64,000 nt of DNA, from NCBI GenBank assembly GCA_031472005.1, contig PZJY01000010.1:1426001-1490000 (forward strand), written 5' to 3'. Source of the DNA: Tetracladium setigerum (Eukaryota; Ascomycota; Leotiomycetes; Helotiales). Within the stretch, counting starts at the first letter, position 1. Each line of letters opens with the position of its first letter. Positions 47,285 to 57,637 of this stretch are shown one piece after another. The notes under the pieces were generated by a model that was given only the letters and a program-made list of their open reading frames with translations, searched no databases and had not been told where the DNA came from. Both the position numbers and the translations under genes were made by a program.

Positions 47285-48894
47285 TCATTCATCCATTCCC
47301 AGTGCCTTCTTAAGTGCATCTAATTCAGATTGCAAGTGTTGGATTCCGCCTTGTAGACCACTGATCAATCCGTAAAGTTGGCGTTGCTTGTGCTTTGGTA
47401 AGGTATCAATTAACGCGGAAGATCCGTCATTATTTGGTGACATTCCTTCTCTCGTTCTCTGCTCCATTTTGGTGTTGATCTGAGGAGCAGGCGGAATGCT
47501 CTGAGGAATGACCGCGCTATTTTGAGAACCAAAACCATTACTTTGATGCCCAGCTGCATTGCTGCCAGCACCTGCATCGTAGTAATTTCTTGCTGGTTGT
47601 GGTTGTGGCGGTGGTGGGGGTGGAGCAACAGGTTGATTTACAGCGGCCCATCCTCCCCGGAGACCCGGCGTTCGGGGGAATACTGAAAGTCATTCCGTCC
47701 ACCATTTGCGCCATTTAATGGCTGCTGAGCAGGGACTGGAACTGGAGCTCGTGCTTGAGGGGGAGCTGGTTGATTGACAGCTGCCCAGGGACTGTGATTC
47801 ATGTGCACGCGAGCCTGCGAATTATCCAATTCTTGTTCCCACTGTGGACGTGCACTCTCCCAGTCAGGAACATCTGCTTGCCATGTCTTCTCAAATTTAT
47901 CTGTTGTTCGTCGACGTTTTGATTTGGGTGCCTCACTCGATGATGGTCGTTTAGTACTGCCCAGCGATGGTCGCTTGCCCAAGGAGTGTCGTGACTTTTC
48001 GGCTAAACCATTCGTCGAGGAATTTAAAGAGTCATCTACACCTAGTACATTTAGTTAGCTAGAGTATCTTGACTGAAGAAAAAGTTGCTGACCATCGGTC
48101 TTCTTGATGGTACATCTGTTTGGGCCTCCACTAAGTTGACAGCTAGCGCAAGCACCCTTGAAGAACCCACTACAAAACAATAGTCAGCACCAATCCCAAC
48201 CCGAACGGGACCCAACTTACTCCAAAGCAATACAGAGACTAAACTTTCCGCGTCCATTGGCACAAGTTGCGCACGGGTTATCTTGAACTATACCACGAGT
48301 GGCTAACAGACAACCAAATCGAATTTGTTTTCTCCTAGAATCTCCTCCGACTTCGTGTTCTGCTGTTGGATCAACCCCGTCTCGCCACTATGAGTAAGCG
48401 AAGTCAGTAAAGTGCACTTTGGTGAGAAAAGCATTGGTAGATCCAATATCCATCACCTATGCGACCCTGGTATCTTTGCAGACACTCAAGTAAAATAAAT
48501 TGAAAAGAAGACTCACTGGTAATTCTCGTAGCTTTGGCATCGCGTTCAATTTGTCCTCTGACGTGTTACCACTAGGAGCCCGAGCAGTTCGTGAACCGGA
48601 TTGCGAGGACCGTCTAGCATTTTGTTCTGATTCTACCACGGAATATGCAGGCAATTGATCTTCATTTCCCAGATCTGGTTCCGGTGATTCCAACTCTCGT
48701 TCTTCCTCATCTTCCTCCATCTGACTTTTCGCGATTTGTGCTAACAGGCTTGCGACGATCGGCTCGGGCCCTTCTGCGTCGGAACTGCTGTCGGGCGAGG
48801 AGACGTGAGCCCAGTAATTATTATCACTTTTGACCACGATGGTATCTTCGTTCCGGTATTCCTCCGCATTGCGATTTCGATGGCTGGGTGGCAT
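47285..48894 (-). CDS. DUF3716 Cys-rich protein B (tandem paralogue), one frameshift
   Basis: Second DUF3716 protein; function unknown. Exons 48894-48517, 48387-48221, 48169-48093 and 48041-47285; 1380 nt with one base restored, 459 residues. Acidic N-terminus; Cys-rich domain GCLLATRGIVQDNPCATC, then ANGRGKFSLCIAL, GFFKGACASCQLSGG and RCTIKK, with the same spacing as protein A but split by an intron. A basic segment (SKRRRTTDK) may be a nuclear signal. Two WAAVNQP units flank a Pro-rich stretch. The end, LIDTLPKHKQRQLYGLISG then LQGGIQHLQSELDALKKALG, matches protein A closely. The frame breaks at a C4 run (47655-47658, plus strand), just before the second WAAVNQP unit; unrepaired, the protein ends early at 47638 and loses the C-terminal motif. 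Start taken as the ATG at 48894; a longer frame begins only with TTG. Confidence 0.8.
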
Positions 48895-49639
48895 CGTTGG
48901 GTCGTGTGCAAGTTGCGGGCGCAAAAGGGTGAGGGGGGTGAGAATGAATGAATGAAATGGGAAATGTCAAGGAGGAGTTGAAGTGTCAGTTAAGCTTTAT
49001 CGTCGCAGGTGAAACACCGATAACAGCTGTCGCTGCTCTCCTCGGCTGCGCTAGTGCACGCTATAACTCCGGAGTACAGGCCTGGCCGCGTCGAGAGTGG
49101 TCTTGGCGCATTGGCCCATGTCCCTGTGGGGTGCGCACCCATTAATGGAGGAGTGTCAGAGTGAATTGGGATGAAAAGCAATCTCAATCTTCAAAGAATT
49201 TAATGCTTTATGGTTAGGTGTTGTTTCATGGCTGCGTGACTGTGCATCGTCCGCGAGGGACACAAGAAAGTGTCGATTATGAAATAATCTCCTTTACAAG
49301 GTAGTAGGTATGCACATCATAAGTATAATAAAACCTTGCCAGACGGGAGAAGAGTTACTTTCTGGCTAACAGGTATAAAATGCTTGTCTGTACCACTTAG
49401 TAAAACTGGCTCATTGAAACCATGTAAAACTTTGCTTGTCCTAAAACTCATTGGAGAATTTCCTTTTATTATCCGTAGCCTACCTAGTTATATACAGCAT
49501 GTACATCGACCTTCCAAGCAACGGTATACATAAAAAGATACAGTACATATCGCTTTCCTTCGAAGAGTTGGGTCTACCATATCTAACACATCCAACTTGC
49601 TATCGTACATGAGCTTCATTCCGTTTCTTTGTCACTTCT
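48895..49639. other. Intergenic between DUF3716 protein B and the mitochondrial gene
   Basis: No gene supported. It holds the promoter of DUF3716 copy B and the 3' region of the next minus-strand gene. Confidence 0.5.
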
Positions 49640-50540
49640 TCACTTCTTCTCCTTTGACTCTTCTTCTGCCTTCTCGCTCACCTTCTGCAGCTTGGACGCC
49701 TCCTCTTCTAGAAGTTTATCCGCGTTGATGGCTCGCTCAACTTGCCAAACAGCCCGATCCAGTTCTTGCTCTACATCGGGTAGGTTCAGTGCAGCAGCAA
49801 TAAGTTTGCCATCGGACTTGTGCAAAATCATGCGCTCCTTTTCTTCATGTTCTATTGTCTGTGAGTCCTTGGATAGCTCCACGGCCGAAGCATCAAATGG
49901 CCGATTTCCGCTCGAGTAGAGCTCATCCAGAATTTTAGAAGGTTTCGTTTTAATAAGGTTCTTGTCCAAGAGGAATTCGACATGTTTTGAACCAGATAAG
50001 GCTCTCCAATGAGAATATGCTCGGAAAACCAGGTAAAAGAAAGGTAGATTGGGAACGCTAGAATGTCTTAGCTAAAGACCTGTACACGTAGAAATGGACT
50101 TACATAGGAACCAAGGCAAATGGAGCACTAATTGGCATGCCCACAAACGACCATATCAACCTCTTGCGATGTATCGATTGTCTTTCCGTGGCCAGCTGCT
50201 TCAGCACGTCCTTGACCTTGTCCTCCGACAGCCAGGTCTCAGGAAATGCGACTTCAACAGTCTCCTTGCCTGTCAACTCATCTTCCTTTCTTCGCGCAGA
50301 CAGTGGCGGTACAGACTTGAGGCCCCATTCCTCGTATGGAATTCTCCGTAAAGCGTAATTCCCGTAATCCACGACCTTTTTCTGCCAGCCTGATTCTTTC
50401 TTTTCCCATTTCGCCCAGAGGTTGGCGGCCCTCACGATTCCTTTATCAAGGAGCGTCTTACGATCAGCGGTTGTGATATGTAGGCGCTCGCAGTATATAA
50501 GTGTTCTGCGCGTCGATATCGGGAGGAGGAAAAGCCGCAT
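49640..50540 (-). CDS. Mitochondrial K+/H+ exchange-related protein (Mit_KHE1 family)
   Basis: Inner-membrane protein related to yeast factors required for mitochondrial K+/H+ exchange and volume control. Exons 50540-50104 and 50057-49640, 855 nt, 284 residues. The N-terminus (MRLFLLPISTRRTLIYC) is short, hydrophobic then basic, fitting mitochondrial import. WQKKVVDYGNYALRRIPYEE and the exon-junction segment IVPNLPFFYLVFRAYSHWRA are characteristic of the family. A hydrophobic segment (LIWSFVGMPISAPFALVPI) precedes it. The C-terminus is an acidic/basic helical stretch, probably a coiled coil, ending EESKEKK. Divergent from the SRF1-like gene, with about 650 bp between the starts. Confidence 0.85.
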
Positions 50541-51189
50541 GATGGCGCTGGCTGTGGTGGTCGCAGAGATGCGACGGGGGACGATTTCTCAATTTTTGCT
50601 TCGTTATCGCTGTCCCATTTCCCCAATAGATCTGCCGTCGTGGTATCGTGGAAGAAAGGTCAGCGTAGAGTCGGACTGGAGCGTGGGAGTTCTGGGTTCA
50701 TAAAGCAAAGCACCGCACTGCTGCACCCTAACAAAATGGGAATAATGCGATGGCACATGGAACTTCCACTCTCGCCTCGCGCAAAAGTCCTTGGAAGGAA
50801 CGAACCCGCAAAATGATGACGCAGCAGTAACTCTAAGTGTCACCAGCCACACACACCAGCCTCACACTAGCCACATTTCTATTAGCGCACATACCAAAGT
50901 ACCGACGCCATTCTTGATGAGCTGAAGACTGGAGATACTCCGTCGCTTTTGGCCTGGCAACTCCAAGTGCTGCCCAGCCTCCAGACTACATCCCGTTCAA
51001 CATTCCAGCCTGGACGCGCTGATCCTCGCGGCATCCTCCCCCTCTGGAACCCACGATAACTTCTCATATCAATCGGATCCTTCTGCTCACTTCAATTGAT
51101 GAGTCTCAGCGACAAATCCTGGACGGCGACTCGCGGTGGTTCACGAAACCCAGCGGCCTGGCATTGACCTTGTTTGACCAGAACGAACT
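50541..51189. promoter_or_regulatory. Shared divergent promoter region
   Basis: The only DNA between the starts of the mitochondrial gene (-) and the SRF1-like gene (+), so it must hold both promoters. Small frames here are not protein-like. I identify no specific factor site with confidence. Confidence 0.5.
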
Positions 51190-52664
51190 ATGGGGAGCCT
51201 CAGCCCGTTCAGCAAACAATCCATGGCCACCTCTGACAATGGCCAAAGCAGTGCGCAGCAGGCCCCGCAGCTAGATTCTCACCATATTCTACACAATGTG
51301 GTACCGGCACCACTCCGTTCTCAGAGAGAGTCTTCCTTCTCCTCCGCTGGATCAAATGAGGCCAATATGACGGGCAAACGGGGTTCAGTCAGTCGCCGCC
51401 AGAACGCATATTCTTCCTCTTCGCGCAACACCGAAGCATCGAGTAGCAGCCGGACGGAGACCAGAGCATCCAATCTAGCCCCCAGGTCCCTCCCTCGTAT
51501 GTACCTTCCGTCATCGTGGTATGCACTCATTACTGACCCACCAAACAGCCTGGATAGATAGCTATGCAGATGATGGGAACGAGCCCTCTCCACGATCCAG
51601 GCCTACCAGTCGACTACTTCCACCCTCACCTGCACATTCAGCATCCCATAACCACGCACCTTCAAGTCCCTCGCGACGAATCTCTACGGATGGGTACGTG
51701 GATGACTATGACGACACAACGAATGGTTTAAAGGCGAGAAAGCCGGAGACTGGAATATTTGGAGGAATCCGTCAACCCGTGAGAGGTAGAAAATGGGATC
51801 ATGCTAGAGATGGTGATCCCGTAATCATGCAGGCCGGCGTTGCTCCCGCTGGTACACATTGGGGGACATATATCAAGTCCTCGATGTACGGCCCTGGAAC
51901 CTCGGAAGATCCCAAACTTGTAGATGAAGACTTTCTTCGAAGGCAAACGCCAGGCTACGAGCAGCCATGGCGAGGCGATATACAAGGCGAAGGTGACCCA
52001 GAGAAGAACGGCAACATCTTTCGCAACAAGAAGAAACAAAGGACGCTCATTGCTCGTCTTCAGGTAAGTACCCCATCATATCAAGTCACACTTTTCTAAC
52101 ACGATATAGCGCAATCTTCTAGTCAGTCCATACGTTCCATTCGTGCTTCGCTCCATCGTTCTGGTTACGTCCGTCTTTGCCCTCGGCTTCTCAACCTCAA
52201 TCCACCACCTCTCCAACAACTACAGTTACGGCCAAAACCCATCCACAACGATGGCCGTCATTGTCGACGTAGTCGCCATTCCCTACATCACCTATATCAC
52301 CTACGATGAGTATCGCGGCAAGCCACTCGGCCTTCGACCCGCTGCAACCAAGATTCGTCTCGTTCTGCTAGATTTATTCTTTATTATTTTTGAGTCGGCC
52401 AATTTAGCCCTGGCCTTTGGCGCTTTGACTGACAACAATGGCGCTTGCGTCTCCACCGATGATTCTTTCTACAATGGTGATGTGTGTGGAAGGATCAAAA
52501 CGTTGTGCGCAATCTTGTTTATTGCCCTGGTGGCGTGGAGTTTGACTTTTGCTATCAGTATCTTCAGGTATATCTCCTCTCCATTGCCTCACTTGATACA
52601 TATATCTAACTAAATTCAAATTAGACTAGTAGAGCGCATTGGTGGCCGCGAAGAAACAGACTGA
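51190..52664 (+). CDS. Integral membrane protein, SRF1-like (regulator of phospholipase D)
   Basis: Resembles fungal proteins annotated as the phospholipase D regulator Srf1; the assignment is from general resemblance and is moderate. Exons 51190-51496, 51549-52063, 52110-52567 and 52625-52664, 1320 nt, 439 residues. The first 240 residues are Ser/Pro/Arg-rich and cytosolic, with a conserved-looking block (GIFGGIRQPVRGRKWDHARD, then PAGTHWGTYIKSSMYGPG). Four hydrophobic segments follow: FVLRSIVLVTSVFALGFS, MAVIVDVVAIPYITYIT, IRLVLLDLFFIIFESANLAL and LCAILFIALVAWSLTFAISI. A luminal loop carries two Cys (NNGACVSTDD, GDVCGRI) that could pair. The last exon adds only a short polar tail (LVERIGGREETD). 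No frame defect. Confidence 0.7.
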
Positions 52665-54252
52665 GAGGAACTTTCCATTCATTTTTGAAAACCACATGGA
52701 CGCATACGCTCCATACCTCCTCCAATTCTTTCTTGTACCACAACACACACACACACCAGCTTGCCTTTCACGGAATACAAGCTCTGATTTCCTTTCCTTC
52801 TCAAGCTTTCTCGGGCCTTCTTACGCCATTTATCAACTTCACTGGCATAAAGCATTAAAATAGGGAAAAGAGGGGATCGATCAATTAGTCATCATCCATG
52901 GGCTGGACAGGGCATAGCATATCCAGCAAGGCGTTTTTTGTTTTTGTTTTTTATCATCGATATTGGAATGTTTATTACTCACAAAATGAGGAGTGAATCG
53001 GTAACAGAAGGAAGGCTTGCATGGGTAAACAGCCTGAAATTTATATAAGCGAGAAGGCATGGAGTGGGGAGTAGCTGGCGCTTGCTTGAATTGATTTTAT
53101 ACTAGGTAGTCGTTACCAATTACAAAATTATATCTTTTGTGGACATCTTCTATTAAGCCTTTATAGAGTGAGTGAGTTTTGTTTGATTGTGAGGCTGGCT
53201 CCTTGACTACGTCCCTTTTGCTTGACCACTCTTGTGTTGTGATGTTTTCTTGACTATACATCATTCTCATTGCAATTGTCTCTAGAAGACATAATCACAC
53301 ATAATCGCACGAGTTGTCAAAAGCTAAAATTGAATGTTGTATGAACTACAAGTATATGACCAACCTCCCAATAATTAGTGCGCTCCTTCGGCCAACGCTT
53401 TGTAGTGAATACAAAGAACAAGGTGGAACGAAGATCGTCAACGGCAAGCGTGTACCCACACTTACATCTCGCAAGAAAATAAGAGAGAGGTTCTAGAATA
53501 AACTACCTTCTGCTATGTATTAGGAAGATAGGAAGACAGAAAGATAAAATGAACAAAAGTCAAACTCCTGCAGAGAGCAGCTGTGAAGTCGAGGCCATTT
53601 TTGAGCTATTGAGATATTTTCTTCATCACTGAAAAGTTGGTTGATGGTTAAAAAACAAGAAAACACACGACTAGAACTGTAACTAAATTCACGGCACATT
53701 TAATTAATATAAATGAAATTGTGACTCCTTTATTTCTTCTTTATATTCACTTTGGGCCGTTGACTTTGTCGACTGTTTGCCAGGGAACATGTGCTGAACC
53801 ACCGAGAAGCTCACCGGAGTGGATCAACTTGCCACCTGAACGCCAAGGCTTTGGCTCGCTCCTCATAAGGCGCCTTTCCCATATCATCGCAGCCTGGCGG
53901 CTCTCAACCTCGAGTTTGACCATCAACTTCAGGTCACCATCCTCCCTCCCCAAACACCACATCTTTTTCCCACACCCAAGAAAGCTCCTGTCTTTACGCC
54001 CCAGAGCTGCTACCCTCGTTACATGCCTGTTTTCGAGCAACGGGTCTGCATACCTTGAGCTCTCAAACAATCATTTGGTCGCGTCTCACCCACCCACCAT
54101 ATCCGATCTTACAACCACCAGCGGGGGAATTCGTCCAGCTTTGCACATCCTTCCAAGCGCCTCTCAGTACTGGCGAAGCTTCCAGATACTTGAAAGGTCC
54201 ACAGCCAACTACAATCAAACAACTGTTGGAACTGACGGCGAGTCACCTCAAA
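52665..54252. other. Intergenic upstream of cullin-1
   Basis: No gene supported. The first kilobase is A/T-rich. A frame at 53721-54296 overlaps the cullin start in another frame and is probably leader sequence. Confidence 0.5.
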
Positions 54253-56795
54253 ATGGCCCCTCCACCACAAACAATCACGATGCCACCAATCCCTAATAGA
54301 GAGGATTTGGCAGCAACGTAAGTGCCCTTGCATCTGCAGACCCTCTCTAATTGGGCCTCTTCTTACTTTTCTCTAGGTGGAACTATTTGGAGGCCGGAGT
54401 GGCACGGATTATGGTCAATCTGCAAGATGGTATTGACATGAATACTGTGAGTCCTTCGAGCTTGAGCAAAGCTTTTGGAAGCCTGGCTGACCACTCGATC
54501 TATAGTATATGGGTATCTATACAGCAGTCCATAACTTCTGCACGTCACAAAAGGCTGTGAGCAGTGGTAACGCAGGTGTCATTGGCGGGGCACATCGTGG
54601 TGGTAAGTTATCCCCTCAATCTTGGTAGGCAGAACTGACCAGCCTAGCGCATCTTCTCGGAGAGGACCTGTACAATAATCTTATCACATACCTTACAACA
54701 TACCTCTCATCGCTTGTGGCCGAGTCGAAATCTCACACCGACGAAGCCCTCCTTACCTTCTACATTCGCGAATGGGACCGATACACCACGGCGGCAAAAT
54801 ACATCAACCATCTGTTTAGGTACCTCAACCGACATTGGGTCAAGCGGGAGATTGATGAGGGCAAGAAAAATATCTACGATGTCTACACTCTTCATTTGGT
54901 TCGGTGGCGGGTAACCCTGTTCCATGAGGTGCACGACAAGGTCATGGATGCGGTCTTGAAGATGGTAGAGAAGCAACGACATGGCGAGACCATCGAACAT
55001 AACCAGATCAAGCAGATTGTGGACTCGTTCGTGTCTCTTGGATTGGACGAGGCTGATCCTACCAAATCTACCCTGGATGTGTACCGATTCAACTTCGAGA
55101 AGCCATTCTTAGAAGCAACCAAGGCATTCTATGAGGCCGAGTCCAAGCAATTCGTCGCAGAGAACAGCATCGTGGAATATATGAAGAAGGCAGAGATTCG
55201 ACTGGATGAGGAAGAGGAGCGTGTGGCCATGTATCTTCACCCAGATATTATTGTGCCGTTGAAGAAAACTTGCAATACTGCTCTAATTGCTGATCATTCA
55301 ATTATCCTGCGGGACGAGTTCCAGGTGCTTCTGGAGAACGATCGTACAGACGACATGCAACGAATGTATGGTCTTCTTTCTCGCATCCCCGATGGTCTGG
55401 AACCACTGCGTAACAAGTTCGAGGTACATGTTCGTAAGGCAGGTCTCACTGCTGTAAGCAAGGTGGCAGTCGATGCAGACAAGTTGGAGCCTAAGGTTTA
55501 CGTTGATGCTTTGCTGGAGATTCATACCCAGTATCAAGATCTTGTCAAGCAGGCATTTAAGGATGAGCCCGAGTTCACCAGATCCCTGGACAACGCATGC
55601 AGAGAGTTCGTCAATCGAAATGAAGTTTGCAAAGATGGTTCCAACAAGTCGCCGGAGTTGCTTGCCAAGTACACTGATATTCTGCTCAAGAAGAGCGCGA
55701 CTGGTACCGAAGAGAGCGATCTTGAGACTACTCTTACACAAATCATGACTGTATTCAAGTACATTGAGGATAAGGACGTATTCCAGAAGTTCTACTCACG
55801 TATGTTGGCTCGTAGATTGGTTCATACCAACTCTTCGTCTGATGATGCCGAAACCAGCATGATTAGCAAGTTGAAGGAAGCCTGCGGTTTTGAATACACC
55901 AACAAGCTGCAGCGTATGTTCCAGGATATTCAGATTTCCAAGGATTTGAACAGCAGCTTCAAGGAATTCGAAAGCAAGCTGACAGACTCGGGATCGCAAA
56001 AGCCAGTCGATGCGCAATACTCGATCCTGGGTACAGGTTTCTGGCCTTTGAATCCTCCAAACACCGATTTCACACCACCTGCTGAGATATCGAAGGCCTA
56101 TGAGCGCTTCCAACAATTCTACAGCCAAAAGCACAGTGGTAGGAAGCTCACTTGGCTTTGGCAATTGTGCAAGGGTGAAGTCAAGGCAAACTACTGCAAG
56201 AACTCCAAGACTCCATACACCTTCCAAGTGTCCACATATCAAATGGCCATCCTATTACTTTTCAACGAGAATGACAAGAACGTTTATGATGATATCGCCA
56301 AAGCAACCCAATTGCAAGCTGATGTCCTCGATCCTTCTCTGGGTGTCTTCCTTAAGGCAAAGATTCTCACCATCAGCCCAGAGGGTTCCAAACCTGGCCC
56401 AGGAAAGGTCTTTCACCTGAACTACGACTTCAAGAACAAAAAGATCCGTATCAACTTGAACGTCGGAATGAAGTCAGAACAGAAGCAAGAGGTTGACGAA
56501 ACTCACAAGACCGTCGAGGAGGACCGAAAGCTGTTGATGCAGGTAAGAAAACACTTCCCATATATTTCCTTTTTTTCCTCCAAACCTAAACTAATGACTT
56601 CTTTAGTCCGCAATCGTCCGAATTATGAAGGCCCGCAAGAAGATGAAGCACGCCCAGCTCGTCGGTGAGTGCATCACTCAAATCAAGACTCGCTTCGTCC
56701 CCAAGATTCCCGACATCAAGAAATGCATCGACATCTTGCTGGAGAAGGAATACCTGGAACGTCTTGATGACGATGAGCTTGGTTACCTTGCATAA
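54253..56795 (+). CDS. cul1: Cullin-1, scaffold of SCF ubiquitin ligases
   Basis: Cytosolic and nuclear scaffold that holds Skp1/F-box proteins at its N-terminus and the RING protein Rbx1 at its C-terminus. Exons 54253-54317, 54377-54446, 54506-54602, 54648-56542 and 56607-56795, 2316 nt, 771 residues, normal for CUL1/Cdc53. The N-terminal cullin repeats include YMGIYTAVHNFCTSQK and LLTFYIREWDRYTTAAKYIN; the cullin-homology region includes FQKFYSRMLARRLVH and STYQMAILLLFNEND. The final exon carries the neddylation helix AIVRIMKARKKMKHAQLVGE and the ending LERLDDDELGYLA; the modified Lys lies in IVRIMKARK. Start fixed by the conserved N-terminal WNYLEAGVARIM soon after it. No frame defect. Confidence 0.97.
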
Positions 56796-57637
56796 ACGAC
56801 AATGACAGAAGAAAAAAAACACAAATGTCTATTTTTCGATCTCAATCTCTCTCTCTCTCTCTTCCCTTTTAGCGTTCTTTCAGGTGCCATTGGCCTTATA
56901 AATTAGAAAATGAGAGCATCCCCCTCTCTCGTCTTTCGGTTTGTCCTCCACCCTTTGCCCTTTCCCTTTTATTCCGCGAGAGAGAGATTATAGTTTTATG
57001 GCGATAATGAGAAAATGATACATATTTTTGGGCTTATAGTCCGCTGGGCCTGAGCAGCTCAGGTAGGATGGGTTGGGTGGATGGTGTGATGGATAGCTGG
57101 TTGGTTGGCTGGTAGTGAAATGGAAGGAGTTGCTGGCCTTTGGCAGAATTAAAAAAACAGAGAATCATGAGGGAATGAATGAGCTTTTCAGTATTGAGTG
57201 CTCTGGAATTGCTGTGAGTGCCTAGCTATTTTTATCTTTGTGCTGTGACCCCTTATGTCATACGTACGTTTGATATGGGATTGGGATGAAAGGTGGCTGG
57301 TCACCTTACCTAGATACAGTGCTGCATCTACTTGCTCGCGCGGCCTTTTCCTTCGTCCCCTGAGTTGCCGAGTTCTGTGTGCACGTAGAGGTTCCCTCGT
57401 CATCCTGGGACGAGATCATCTCAAAATAGAGAGAGAAAGAGAGAGCCAAATCTCAATCCCACAAAAATATAATGTAATGGTGGACTCAGGTAGGTTGATA
57501 TCATCTATTATTCATCACACAGGTATATTTATATATCCAAAACACCTTCCAACCAACACCGCTATCAAATCAATCCAATCAGTCAATCAACCAACCAACC
57601 AACCAACCAACCAACCAAATAACATCTCCTAAACACC
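56796..57637. other. Intergenic between convergent cul1 and the LSH-type gene
   Basis: Shared 3' region. Contains CT runs (56845-56862), a GA run near 57430 and a CCAA tetranucleotide repeat at about 57587-57620. No gene supported. Confidence 0.6.
57587..57620. repeat. CCAA tetranucleotide repeat
   Basis: About eight tandem AACC/CCAA units just beyond the 3' end of the LSH-type gene. Confidence 0.8.

Noticed and set aside
53721..54296. 191-codon plus-strand frame before cul1
   Set aside because: Overlaps the true cul1 start in another frame and shows no conserved sequence; probably leader.
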